Assembly: GCF_000758305.1 (NCBI RefSeq)
Contig: NZ_CP009458.1
Location: 310,001-374,000 of the forward strand
DNA: 64,000 bases
Reading direction: 5' to 3'
DNA from: Cedecea neteri
GTDB lineage: Bacteria > Pseudomonadota > Gammaproteobacteria > Enterobacterales > Enterobacteriaceae
The notes beneath the pieces are model-generated. The model saw only the letters and a program-made list of their open reading frames with translations, ran no database searches and was not told the origin of the DNA. The position numbers were made by a program, and so were the translations under genes. The first letter of the stretch is position 1; each line of letters opens with the position of its first letter. Below are positions 43,051 to 51,710 of this stretch, piece by piece.

Positions 43051-43124
43051 TGGAGCGGGCGAAGGGAATCGAACCCTCGTATAGAGCTTGGGAAGCTCTC
43101 GTTCTACCATTGAACTACGCCCGC
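43051..43124 (-). tRNA. glyU: tRNA-Gly (anticodon CCC)
   Basis: Read on the minus strand, a 74-nt cloverleaf: acceptor stem GCGGGCG/CGCCCGC, anticodon stem AGAGC/GCTCT with loop TTCCCAA (anticodon CCC, reading GGG codons), T-loop GTTCGATTC and an encoded 3' CCA. It matches E. coli glyU, which also lies near ygeR. Its 3' end faces the Tc locus, the usual side for island insertion. Confidence 0.95.
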
Positions 43125-43212
43125 TTTAAGGTGCGTGAGGCATTATAGACTTTCAGCACTCGCTGGCAAGTGCCTTTATGTCCAGGTGATGGTTTTTCAA
43201 GCACTTTTTAGA

Positions 43213-43965
43213 TTAACACGAAGGTTTGAGATAGCGCTGAGGGTCGATCGCGGTAGCTCGATAGCGAATCTGGAAGTGCAAACGCACCGAATCCGCCCCC
43301 GTGTTGCCCATCGTGGCAATCTTCTGCCCGGCCTTCACTTTCTCACCCGTATTCACCAGCATCGTGTCGTTATGGGCATAAGCGGTGATGTACTCTTCGC
43401 TGTGTTTGATCATCACCAGATTGCCATAGCCGCGCAGTTGGTTACCGACGTAAACTACCGTTCCCGCGCCGGAAGCATAGATTGGCTGCCCCCGAGAGCC
43501 CGAGACATCAATGCCTTTGTTGCCGCCGTCGCTGCTGGAGAACGGTTCAACGATGTTGCCCTTTGTCGGCCACAGCCAGCAACGAGCTCCCACCGGCGGC
43601 GGTGCTACTTTGGCAATAGACGTATTTTGTGAGCGAGAAGGCGCAGTGGTGTTTTTTGCCGTGGCGGTATTTTTCGGCCGGCTTGCAGAGCCTGAGCCTT
43701 TGATCCGAATACGCTGGCCCACCTGGATGGTGTAAGGCGCAGGTATCCCGTTCAGCCGGGCGAGATCGCCCACGCTGCTGCCGGTCATTCTGGAGATTTT
43801 AGAAAGTGTGTCACCGCGTTTAACGGTGTAAACCGCGCCGCTGAAGGTGCCTTCATTGCGGGTGCTTTTGGCTGATTTTGAGGAGGAGCAGGCCGTCAGC
43901 ATCAGGCTCGTCATGATAATGAAAGCGGTGATGTGCCAGCGTTTAAAAATGCTTTCCTTGCGCAA
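43213..43965 (-). CDS. actS: LysM/LytM-domain lipoprotein, amidase activator ActS (YgeR)
   Basis: A 250-aa outer-membrane lipoprotein: signal peptide with lipobox LTAC (Cys26), a LysM peptidoglycan-binding domain (YTVKRGDTLSKISRMTGSSV, about 45-90), a Ser/Thr/Lys-rich linker and a C-terminal LytM (M23) fold. The zinc ligands are lost: GNKGID stands where active enzymes have HxGxD, and LHFQ replaces HxH. That matches non-catalytic activators of cell-wall amidases; E. coli ActS activates AmiC and other amidases in daughter-cell separation and envelope stress. It lies downstream of lysS, as in E. coli relatives. Confidence 0.9.
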   Translation of the reverse strand: MRKESIFKRWHITAFIIMTSLMLTACSSSKSAKSTRNEGTFSGAVYTVKRGDTLSKISRMTGSSVGDLARLNGIPAPYTIQVGQRIRIKGSGSASRPKNTATAKNTTAPSRSQNTSIAKVAPPPVGARCWLWPTKGNIVEPFSSSDGGNKGIDVSGSRGQPIYASGAGTVVYVGNQLRGYGNLVMIKHSEEYITAYAHNDTMLVNTGEKVKAGQKIATMGNTGADSVRLHFQIRYRATAIDPQRYLKPSC

Positions 43966-44031
43966 ACCAGGCCCCGGAAATGTTGATCAACTTGAGGGAA
44001 ATCCCCCTCCTTGCGGAGAGGGATGAGGGTG

Positions 44032-45546
44032 TTACTTAGTCGGACGCAGAGCCGGGAACAGGATAACGTCGCGGATGGTGTGGCTGTTGGTGAACAGCAT
44101 AACCATGCGGTCGATACCGATACCCAGACCCGCCGTTGGCGGCAGGCCGTGCTCCAGCGCGGTGACGTAGTCTTCGTCGAAGAACATGGCTTCGTCGTCG
44201 CCTGCCGCTTTCGCATCAACCTGGTCCTGGAAGCGCTGAGCCTGGTCTTCCGCATCGTTCAGTTCGGAGAAGCCGTTCCCGATTTCGCGGCCGCCAATGA
44301 AGAACTCGAAGCGGTCGGTGATTTCAGGGTTTTCGTCGTTGCGGCGCGCCAGCGGGGAGACTTCTGCCGGGTATTCAGTAATGAAGGTCGGCTGAATCAG
44401 GTGGCTTTCCGCAACCTCTTCGAAGATCTCGGTTACTACGCGACCCAGACCCCAGCTTTTCTCGATTTTGATACCGATGCTTTCCGCGATGGCTTTCGCA
44501 GAGTCGAAGTTATCAAGATCGGCCAGGTTGGTTTCTGGACGGTGTTTTTTGATCGCCTCACGCATGGTGAGCTTTTCAAACGGCTTGCCGAAGTCGAAGG
44601 TCTCTTCGCCATACTGCACTTCGGTGGTGCCCAGCACATCCTGAGCCAGAGTACGGAACAGGGATTCAGTCAGCTCAATCAGATCTTTGTAATCCGCGTA
44701 TGCCATATAGAGTTCCATCATGGTGAACTCAGGGTTATGGCGCGGAGAGATGCCTTCGTTACGGAAATTACGGTTGATCTCAAAGACGCGGTCGAAACCA
44801 CCTACCACCAGGCGCTTCAGGTACAGCTCTGGCGCGATACGCAGGTACATGTCGATGTCCAGCGCGTTGTGGTGCGTGATGAACGGACGAGCTGAAGCGC
44901 CGCCAGGGATCACCTGCATCATTGGGGTTTCAACTTCCATAAAGTCGCGGCCAACCATGAACTGGCGAATACCGGCCATGATTTTAGAACGCACTTTAAA
45001 GGTGTTGCGGGATTCGTCGTTAGCGATCAGATCCAGGTAACGCTGGCGGTAGCGGGTTTCCTGATCGGCCAGGCCGTGGAATTTGTCCGGCAGCGGGCGC
45101 AGCGCTTTGGTCAGCAGACGCAGTTCGGTACAGTGAATGGACAGCTCGCCGGTTTTCGTTTTGAACAGCTTGCCGCGCGCGCCCAGGATATCGCCCAGGT
45201 CCCACTTTTTGAATTGCTCGTTGTAGATACCTTCCGCCAGGTCATCACGGGAGACATACAGCTGAATACGGCCGCCAACGTCTTGTAAGGTCACGAAGGA
45301 CGCTTTGCCCATGATACGACGGGTCATCATACGGCCAGCCACGCTCACCTCAACGCCCAGATCTTCCAGCTCTTCGTTCTCTTTCGCATCGAAGTCAGCG
45401 TGCAGTTGGTCTGAGGTGTGATCGCGGCGGAAATCGTTCGGGAATGGGATACCCTGCTCACGCAGAGCCACCAGCTTCTCACGGCGCGCTTTCAGTTCAT
45501 TGTTAAGATCGGCTGCGTCAACGCCCTGTGCTTGTTGTTCAGACAT
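44032..45546 (-). CDS. lysS: Lysine--tRNA ligase
   Basis: A 504-aa class II aminoacyl-tRNA synthetase, the same length class as E. coli LysS (505). An OB-fold anticodon-binding domain occupies about residues 65-150 (VAGRMMTRRIMGKASFVTLQD). Class II motifs 2 (FEINRNFRNEGISPRHNPEFTMME) and 3 (GLGIGIDRMVMLF) are intact. It charges tRNA-Lys in the cytoplasm. It starts 9 bp after the prfB stop, the conserved prfB-lysS operon. Confidence 0.98.
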   Translation of the reverse strand: MSEQQAQGVDAADLNNELKARREKLVALREQGIPFPNDFRRDHTSDQLHADFDAKENEELEDLGVEVSVAGRMMTRRIMGKASFVTLQDVGGRIQLYVSRDDLAEGIYNEQFKKWDLGDILGARGKLFKTKTGELSIHCTELRLLTKALRPLPDKFHGLADQETRYRQRYLDLIANDESRNTFKVRSKIMAGIRQFMVGRDFMEVETPMMQVIPGGASARPFITHHNALDIDMYLRIAPELYLKRLVVGGFDRVFEINRNFRNEGISPRHNPEFTMMELYMAYADYKDLIELTESLFRTLAQDVLGTTEVQYGEETFDFGKPFEKLTMREAIKKHRPETNLADLDNFDSAKAIAESIGIKIEKSWGLGRVVTEIFEEVAESHLIQPTFITEYPAEVSPLARRNDENPEITDRFEFFIGGREIGNGFSELNDAEDQAQRFQDQVDAKAAGDDEAMFFDEDYVTALEHGLPPTAGLGIGIDRMVMLFTNSHTIRDVILFPALRPTK

Positions 45547-45555
45547 GTTGGTTCC

Positions 45556-46654
45556 TCATAACCCTGCTTTCAAACTTGCTTCGATAAATTTGTCCAGATC
45601 GCCGTCCAGCACCGCCTGCGTGTTACGGGTTTCAACCCCGGTACGCAGATCTTTAATGCGGGAGTCGTCGAGGACGTAAGAACGAATCTGGCTGCCCCAG
45701 CCGATATCCGATTTGTTGTCTTCCAGCGCCTGCTTCTCAGCATTCTTTTTCTGCATTTCCAGCTCGTACAGCTTAGCCTTCATCTGCTTCATTGCCTGGT
45801 CTTTGTTCTTGTGCTGAGAACGGTCATTCTGGCACTGAGTTACGGTGCCGGTTGGAATGTGGGTAATACGTACCGCAGATTCTGTACGGTTAACGTGCTG
45901 GCCACCCGCGCCGGATGCACGATAAACGTCAATGCGCAGGTCCGCCGGGTTGATGTCGATATCAATGTTGTCGTCCACCTCCGGGTAAACAAACGCGGAG
46001 CTGAACGAGGTATGACGGCGGCCACCGGAGTCAAACGGACTCTTACGCACCAGACGGTGAACGCCGGTTTCGGTACGTAACCAGCCAAAGGCATAGTCGC
46101 CTTGAATACGAATGGTCACGGACTTAATGCCCGCCACGTCGCCTTCGGACTCTTCAATAATTTCGGTTTTGAAACCGCGAGCTTCTGCCCAGCGCAAGTA
46201 CATGCGCTCCAGCATGCTCGCCCAGTCCTGCGCTTCTGTACCGCCTGAGCCTGCCTGGATGTCGATATAGCAATCGGCGCTGTCGTACTCACCAGAGAAC
46301 ATACGGCGGAATTCAAGCTGCGCCAGTTTGGCATCCAGCACGTCCAGCTCGGCAACGGCCTCGTTAAAGGTCTCTTCGTCGTCGGCTTCTACCGCCAGCT
46401 CAAGCAGGCCGGAAACATCTTCCAGGCCCTGGGCCATCTGATCTAACGTGTCGACAATGGCTTCCAGTGAGGAACGTTCTTTCCCCAGCGCCTGTGCACG
46501 TTCAGGTTCGTTCCAGACATCGGGCTGTTCCAGCTCGGCGTTTACTTCTTCGAGGCGCTCTTTCTTGGCATCGTAGTCAAAGATACCCCCTAAGAACGTC
46601 GCTGCGCTCTGTGAGGTCCTGGATGCGGCTTTTTACCGGATTAATTTCAAACAT
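45556..46654 (-). CDS. prfB: Peptide chain release factor 2 (programmed +1 frameshift)
   Basis: RF2, 365 aa when the frameshift is included. The start is ATG 46654; 25 codons run to an in-frame TGA at 46577-46579, where the ribosome slips forward one base (skipping T at 46579) and continues at GAC 46578 to the stop at 45556. Domain features: the SPF tripeptide that reads UGA/UAA (residues 205-207) and the GGQ motif (250-252). Residue 246 is Ala, the form usual outside E. coli K-12, which carries Thr there and has a less active RF2. Co-transcribed with lysS. Confidence 0.98.
46576..46591 (-). promoter_or_regulatory. prfB autoregulatory frameshift site
   Basis: On the minus strand: AGGGGG (internal Shine-Dalgarno, 46586-46591), TAT, then the slippery CTT TGA C (46576-46582). 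When RF2 is scarce the UGA is decoded slowly and the ribosome shifts +1, making more RF2. The element is identical in layout to the E. coli site. Confidence 0.96.
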
Positions 46655-46685
46655 GCGTAATTTCTTATGTTGATTTCAGAAGACG

Positions 46686-46731
46686 AAATGCGGTCGTAAA
46701 CCGGAAAGTTTACCGGATTTACGCCGCATTT
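46686..46731 (-). terminator. Hairpin downstream of recJ
   Basis: AAATGCGG-T-CGTAAA-CCGG pairs with CCGGATTTACGCCGCATTT around a short AAAGTTTA loop, a long stem with two bulges in the 140-bp gap between recJ and prfB. It probably limits read-through from recJ. The T-run is short. Confidence 0.5.
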
Positions 46732-46793
46732 TGTAGCATTCTCCCTGACATATAGCCAAGTAATTAACGCTGCAGCAGCGTTGAGAATGCGGG

Positions 46794-48527
46794 CTATATC
46801 GGCCAGAGATGATCAATCAAAAGCTGCACGCTTCGGTTGCCGCGAAACTCGTTCACGTCCAGCTTGTAGGCCAGCTCAACTTCGCGCACGCCGTTGTCCG
46901 GCCAGCGGGTGGTATCCACGTTAAAAGCGATACCGTCCAGCAGCGGGCCACCACCGACAGGCTCCACCATCACCTTCAGATGGCGCTCGCCCACCAGGCG
47001 TTGCTGGAGAATGCGAAACTTGCCGTCAAACAGTGGCTCAGGGAACATTTGCCCCCACGGCCCGGCGTCTCTGAGCATCTCCGCTACTTCCAGCGTCATC
47101 TCCTGGGCAGACAGCGGGCCATCGGACCAGATTTCCCCCTGCAACAATGCCGGATCCAGCCACTCGCCAACCAAATCGCCAAAGCGCTGACGGAACTCTT
47201 CAAAGCGAGCCTCTTCCAGCGACAAACCTGCGGCCATGGCGTGACCACCGAACTTCAGCATCATGCCGGGGTAAAGCGTGTCCAGACGTTCTAAGGCATC
47301 ACGCATATGCAGCCCCTGAACCGAGCGGCCGGAACCTTTAAGCGTGCCGTCTCCAGCAGGCGCAAACGCGATGACCGGGCGGTGGAAACGCTCTTTGATG
47401 CGTGAGGCCAGAATGCCGACCACGCCCTGGTGCCATTCAGGGTGATACATCGCCAACCCATAAGGCAGTTGTTCGCTACTGCGCTCCAGCTGTTCGCAAA
47501 GGGTTAGCGCTTCGACCTGCATGCCTTGTTCAATTTCTTTCCGCGTTTGGTTCAGGGCGTCCAGCTCGTTAGCCAGCATGCGTGCTTCACCAATATTTTC
47601 GCTTAGCAGCAGCGCCACGCCAACCGACATATCATCCAGTCGGCCTGCAGCATTCAGACGCGGCCCCAGCGCAAAGCCCAGATCGCTGGCGGCGATCTTT
47701 TGCGGCTCACGATTGGCCACTTCAAGCAGCGCTCGAATACCGGGACGGCATTTACCCGCGCGAATACGGCTTAGCCCTTGCCAGGTCAGAATGCGGTTGT
47801 TGGCATCCAGCGGCACCACGTCTGCCACAGTGCCAAGCGCGACTAAATCGAGCAGTTCAGCCAGGTTCGGAATGGCCAACCCACGCTGTTCGAACCAGCC
47901 GTTATCACGCAAATGTGTCCGCAGCGCCAGCATCAAATAAAACGCGACGCCGACGCCGGCCAGGGATTTAGATGGAAATGCGCAGTCGGCGAGATTCGGG
48001 TTGATGATAGCTTCGGCAGCGGGAAGTGTTTCCCCAGGCAGGTGGTGATCGGTCACCAGCACGGGGATCCCCAGCGCATGAGCGCGCTCAACGCCCGCAT
48101 GGGATGAGATACCATTGTCGACGGTCACTATCACCTGCGCGCCGCGGGCGTGCGCCTGATCGACCACTTCCGGGCTAAGCCCATAGCCATCTTCAAAGCG
48201 ATTAGGCACCAGGTAGCCAATATTCTCAGCCCCCATGCTGCGCAGGGCCAGAACGCTTAGCGCGGTACTGGTTGCCCCATCGGCATCAAAATCGCCGACA
48301 ACGATGATGCGCAAGCCTTCGCGAAAGGCGTTATAAAGCATGACGACGGCTCGATCGATGCCGCTGAGCTGCTGCCACGGCAGCATCCCTTTTACACCGC
48401 GCTCCAGCTCTTGTTCGCCACGCACGCCACGGCTGGCATACAGCCGCTGCAGTAAAGGAGGCAACGTAGCAGGAAGCGCCACCGAGCTGTCAACGACCCG
48501 GCGGCGGAGTTGCGTTTGCTGTTTCAC
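46794..48527 (-). CDS. recJ: Single-stranded-DNA 5'-3' exonuclease RecJ
   Basis: A 577-aa protein, matching the E. coli length. The DHH phosphoesterase motifs are intact: VVGDFDADGATSTALSVLAL, TVDNGISSH, LVTDHHLPG; the DHHA1 domain has GSGRSV and FGGHAMAAG. RecJ degrades single-stranded DNA from the 5' end in RecFOR recombination, mismatch and base-excision repair, using Mn2+ or Mg2+. Last gene of xerD-dsbC-recJ; 6 bp separate it from dsbC. Confidence 0.98.
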   Translation of the reverse strand: MKQQTQLRRRVVDSSVALPATLPPLLQRLYASRGVRGEQELERGVKGMLPWQQLSGIDRAVVMLYNAFREGLRIIVVGDFDADGATSTALSVLALRSMGAENIGYLVPNRFEDGYGLSPEVVDQAHARGAQVIVTVDNGISSHAGVERAHALGIPVLVTDHHLPGETLPAAEAIINPNLADCAFPSKSLAGVGVAFYLMLALRTHLRDNGWFEQRGLAIPNLAELLDLVALGTVADVVPLDANNRILTWQGLSRIRAGKCRPGIRALLEVANREPQKIAASDLGFALGPRLNAAGRLDDMSVGVALLLSENIGEARMLANELDALNQTRKEIEQGMQVEALTLCEQLERSSEQLPYGLAMYHPEWHQGVVGILASRIKERFHRPVIAFAPAGDGTLKGSGRSVQGLHMRDALERLDTLYPGMMLKFGGHAMAAGLSLEEARFEEFRQRFGDLVGEWLDPALLQGEIWSDGPLSAQEMTLEVAEMLRDAGPWGQMFPEPLFDGKFRILQQRLVGERHLKVMVEPVGGGPLLDGIAFNVDTTRWPDNGVREVELAYKLDVNEFRGNRSVQLLIDHLWPI

Positions 48528-48533
48528 CCGAAA

Positions 48534-49250
48534 TTAACCACCCGCTTTCATTAACTGCTTGTGGGCATCCAGCATTTGCTTCATCTCTTTAGGCCCCTGA
48601 TAACCGGGGATCATGCTGCCGTTGCTCAGGACGATCGCTGGCGTCCCCTGCACGCCAAACTGCACGCCCAGGTTGTAGTGGTTAGCCAGGTTAATGTCGC
48701 AGCTTGCCGGAGCCACATCTCCGCCCTTCATTGCTGCATCGAACGCTTTATTGCGATCTTTCGCGCACCAGATGGACTTCATGTCGCTCTCAGCCTGGCT
48801 TTGCAGCCCCTGGCGAGGGAATGCCAGATAACGCACGGTGATCCCCAGTGCGTTGTAGTCGCTCATCTCTTCGTGCAGCTTGTGGCAGTAGCCGCAGGTG
48901 ATGTCGGTGAACACCGTAATCACATGCTGCTCCTTCGGAGCTTTGTAGATAATCATCTCTTTTTCCAGCGCGTTCAGCTTGCCGATGAGCAACTGGTTAG
49001 TCACGTTCACCGGCTGAGCGCCGCTTACATCATAAAGCGGCCCCTGGATAACATGTTTGCCGTCTTCGGTCACGTAGAGGACGCCGCTGTCGGTCAGCAC
49101 GGTTTTCATCCCGGCAACCGGCGCAGCCTGAATCTCCGCGCCCTGCACGCCCAGCTTCGCCAACGATTGTTTAATGGCGGCGTCATCCGCGTGAGCAAAA
49201 CCGGAAACAGAAGCGGCCAGCAGCGAAAGCAGCCAAAAACCTTTTTTCAT
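48534..49250 (-). CDS. dsbC: Periplasmic protein disulfide isomerase DsbC
   Basis: A 238-aa precursor from ATG 49250 (AAGGA 7 bp upstream). A Sec signal peptide (MKKGFWLLSLLAASVSGFAHA) precedes a dimerisation domain (to about residue 80) and a thioredoxin fold with the CGYC active site (TDITCGYCHKLH). DsbC rearranges wrong disulfides in the periplasm and is kept reduced by DsbD. It lies between xerD and recJ, as in E. coli. Confidence 0.97.
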   Translation of the reverse strand: MKKGFWLLSLLAASVSGFAHADDAAIKQSLAKLGVQGAEIQAAPVAGMKTVLTDSGVLYVTEDGKHVIQGPLYDVSGAQPVNVTNQLLIGKLNALEKEMIIYKAPKEQHVITVFTDITCGYCHKLHEEMSDYNALGITVRYLAFPRQGLQSQAESDMKSIWCAKDRNKAFDAAMKGGDVAPASCDINLANHYNLGVQFGVQGTPAIVLSNGSMIPGYQGPKEMKQMLDAHKQLMKAGG

Positions 49251-49276
49251 GAGGATTCCTTTATCTCTTGTGGCAC

Positions 49277-50173
49277 TCACGCTCGAGGGTGGTGCTGTTG
49301 ATGCAGCTGACGTAAACGCGCCGTCGCTACATGTGTATAAATTTGTGTGGTGGACAAATCACTATGGCCCAGCAGCATCTGTACGACACGGAGATCCGCG
49401 CCATGGTTCAGCAAGTGCGTGGCAAAAGCATGGCGCAACACATGCGGCGACAGTTTTTCGCTGTCGATGCCCGCCAGCACGGCATAATGCTTAATACGGT
49501 GCCAAAAGGTTTGCCGCGTCATTTGCTGCGCGCGGTTGCTGGGGAAGAGCACATCCAGAGACTGCCCGTTTAACAACTCCGGGCGGGCATACTTCAGGTA
49601 TTCTTCGATCCAGTAAACAGCCTCTTCTCCGAGTGGCACCAGGCGCTCTTTGTTACCTTTACCAATCACCCGCACGACGCCCTGCCGTAGGCTAATATCG
49701 CTCATTGTCAGCCCGACCAGCTCCGACACACGCAGCCCGGTTGCGTACAAGACTTCCAGCATGGCTTTATCGCGCAGCTCAATAGGCTGATCGACACACG
49801 GAGATTGCAACAGCCGTTCAACCTGAGCCTCGCTTAAATCCTTCGGCAAACGCTGGGGCAGCTTGGGGGACGAAAGCAACGCACTAGGGTCGTCTTCCCG
49901 CATTTTTTCGCGGTACAGGTACTGGAATAACCGCCGCATAGCGCTAAGCAACCGCGCTGAACTGGTGGCTTTATAACCGCCCTCAACGCGCTCGGCAAGC
50001 AGCGACTGGAGATCCGAAGCCTGAACCGTTAAAAAACTGAGTTGCTGACGCCGCAGCCACTCGGCCACCATAGTGAGATCGCGGCGATAAGAGTTGAGCG
50101 TATTTTCAGCCAGATTTCTCTCCAGCCACAGCGCATCCAGAAACTGTTCTATACGGATCTTATCCTGCTCCAC
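49277..50173 (-). CDS. xerD: Site-specific tyrosine recombinase XerD
   Basis: A 298-aa recombinase, the exact E. coli length, if started at GTG 50173 with AGGAG 6 bp upstream; longer readings to 50236 are unlikely. The core-binding domain is at about 1-90; the catalytic domain has Arg in ATGLRVSEL, HVLRHAFATHL, GH in LLGHSDLSTTQIYTH and the Tyr nucleophile in that segment. With XerC and FtsK it resolves chromosome dimers at dif. First gene of the xerD-dsbC-recJ group. Confidence 0.97.
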   Translation of the reverse strand: MEQDKIRIEQFLDALWLERNLAENTLNSYRRDLTMVAEWLRRQQLSFLTVQASDLQSLLAERVEGGYKATSSARLLSAMRRLFQYLYREKMREDDPSALLSSPKLPQRLPKDLSEAQVERLLQSPCVDQPIELRDKAMLEVLYATGLRVSELVGLTMSDISLRQGVVRVIGKGNKERLVPLGEEAVYWIEEYLKYARPELLNGQSLDVLFPSNRAQQMTRQTFWHRIKHYAVLAGIDSEKLSPHVLRHAFATHLLNHGADLRVVQMLLGHSDLSTTQIYTHVATARLRQLHQQHHPRA

Positions 50174-50275
50174 GCTCCACTCCTGATTTGGCGAATTGTG
50201 TCCATTATGCATGATGGCGAACGGGATCTGGTACACTTGGCCATCTGCACGCGATTAAAATGAGTTGTTATTGCT

Positions 50276-50797
50276 ATGAACATTGGTCTTTTTTACGGCT
50301 CCAGCACTTGCTACACCGAAATGGCCGCCGAAAAAATTCGCGACATCATTGGCCCGGAACTGGTGACGCTTCACAACCTGAAAGACGACGCCCCGGCCAT
50401 GATGGAGCAGTATGACGTTCTGATCCTTGGCATTCCAACCTGGGATTTTGGTGAACTACAGGAAGACTGGGAAACCGTCTGGCCACAGTTGGATGAACTG
50501 AACCTGGAAGGCAAACTCGTGGCGCTTTACGGTATGGGCGACCAGCTAGGCTACGGTGAATGGTTCCTGGATGCGTTAGGCATGCTGCACGACAAACTGG
50601 CACCGCGCGGGGCACAGTTCATCGGCTACTGGCCAACAGAAGGCTACGAATTTACTAGCCCAAAACCAGTGATTGCTGACGGGCAGCTATTTGTTGGCCT
50701 GGCGCTTGATGAAACCAATCAGTACGACCTGAGCGACGAACGCATTGAAGCCTGGTGCGAGCAAATTCTGGGCGAAATGGCCGAGCGTTTCGCTTAA
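50276..50797 (+). CDS. fldB: Flavodoxin FldB
   Basis: A 173-aa flavodoxin, the E. coli FldB length. The FMN phosphate loop is GSSTCYTEMAAEKI near residues 8-21, and the isoalloxazine loops are IPTWDFGELQEDW and YGMGDQLGYGEWF. It is a small cytoplasmic electron carrier, partner of flavodoxin/ferredoxin reductase, and in E. coli a SoxRS-regulated gene. Divergent from xerD; its last 4 bp overlap the convergent cptA. Confidence 0.97.
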   Translation: MNIGLFYGSSTCYTEMAAEKIRDIIGPELVTLHNLKDDAPAMMEQYDVLILGIPTWDFGELQEDWETVWPQLDELNLEGKLVALYGMGDQLGYGEWFLDALGMLHDKLAPRGAQFIGYWPTEGYEFTSPKPVIADGQLFVGLALDETNQYDLSDERIEAWCEQILGEMAERFA

Positions 50798-51216
50798 ATC
50801 TGCCCGCTTCCGCTCGCCTGTTGCTGCATCAGCAGGCGGCGTAGATCTCGCCATTCACCGATGTCCATGCTGTCAGCAGCCAGCCACAGATGCTGACAGC
50901 GATGTTTTCCGGCACGACGCAGTCTTAGCATCACCCCACTGTCAATCATCCACGGATTTCCGACGATATCCCAGTCACGCCCCTGCCAACGCAGACGAAA
51001 GTCCGTCAGCAGTTTAATTTCGCCCTGGCGCGCGTGAATGCGGCGCTGGCTGCGCACGCTGTCGAAAACCACAAGGGAAAGCAGCAACATCCAGACGAGC
51101 GTATAGCTCATTGGCCACGGCATTAGCAGCACGAACAGCGCCACCAGGCCGTGGAGAAGCAATGACATCCATTGCGCGCGCCATGAAACCCGCAGATCAG
51201 ATTGCCACAGGACCAC
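50794..51216 (-). CDS. cptA: CptA (YgfX), membrane protein paired with SdhE
   Basis: A 140-aa protein very similar to E. coli YgfX (135 aa): MVLWQSDLRVSWRAQW, two membrane helices at about residues 17-57, then a soluble tail ending WRDLRRLLMQQ. It was described as the toxin of a putative CptAB pair affecting MreB/FtsZ, though SdhE is now known as a flavinylation factor, so the toxin role is debated. It overlaps the 3' end of sdhE by 20 bp, showing tight coupling. Confidence 0.93.
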   Translation of the reverse strand: MVLWQSDLRVSWRAQWMSLLLHGLVALFVLLMPWPMSYTLVWMLLLSLVVFDSVRSQRRIHARQGEIKLLTDFRLRWQGRDWDIVGNPWMIDSGVMLRLRRAGKHRCQHLWLAADSMDIGEWRDLRRLLMQQQASGSGQI

Positions 51217-51463
51217 GTTCTTTATTCCGTGTCTGAATCAGGGCAACCATACGCTGAAGCTCGGCATCTGCTGGTTTACCGTGATTCATCAACCAGTTAA
51301 ACAGGTCTGGATCGTCAGATTCCAGCAGGCGAACAAACAGCTGCTTATCGCTGTCGCTGAGCGTTTCATATTCATGTTCGAAGAACGGCATAATCGAAAT
51401 ATCGAGCTCGCGCATTCCACGGCGGCATGCCCAGTGAATTCGGGCTTTATTATTGATATCCAT
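51197..51463 (-). CDS. sdhE: FAD assembly factor SdhE
   Basis: An 88-aa cytoplasmic protein almost identical to E. coli SdhE (YgfY), including the RGxxE motif (RRGMRELDI) needed to promote covalent FAD attachment to SdhA and FrdA. The start is ATG 51463; two extra in-frame codons upstream are not conserved. Upstream of and overlapping cptA, divergent from ygfZ. Confidence 0.96.
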   Translation of the reverse strand: MDINNKARIHWACRRGMRELDISIMPFFEHEYETLSDSDKQLFVRLLESDDPDLFNWLMNHGKPADAELQRMVALIQTRNKERGPVAI

Positions 51464-51710
51464 GTGCACTTTCCTGCTTAGCCATCAAGTTGGGTACGGA
51501 GTTAGTGTAACGTGTTTTTGTCACCGGGATTACCTGAATGTTCCATTGTGCGCGCTTTCCCCACACAAACCCGTGTAACAGCACCGATTGCACAAGATTC
51601 CCCCGAGGCAACACGCAAACGCACGAATGGCGTTATCAAACTGCTTGCATTGCCCTCAGGCTCTTTTACCATTGAGAAATTAAACCGTTGGATAACCCGG
51701 GATCCTTGTT

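Noticed and set aside
43051..43124. Attachment-site duplication flanking the Tc locus
   Set aside because: I looked for a copy of the tRNA 3' end near queH and elsewhere to the left by eye and saw none; a computed repeat search would be needed.
43213..43965. Active M23 peptidase
   Set aside because: Zinc-binding His residues of HxGxD and HxH are missing, so it is an activator-type LytM protein, not an endopeptidase.
45556..46437. prfB as a gene starting at an internal Met (46437)
   Set aside because: The conserved N-terminus (MFEINPVK...) and the classic frameshift signal upstream show the true start at 46654.
50794..51463. cptA-sdhE as a classical toxin-antitoxin pair
   Set aside because: SdhE carries the RGxxE flavinylation motif and is a known SdhA assembly factor; the toxin-antitoxin claim is contested, so it is not reported as a novel TA system.
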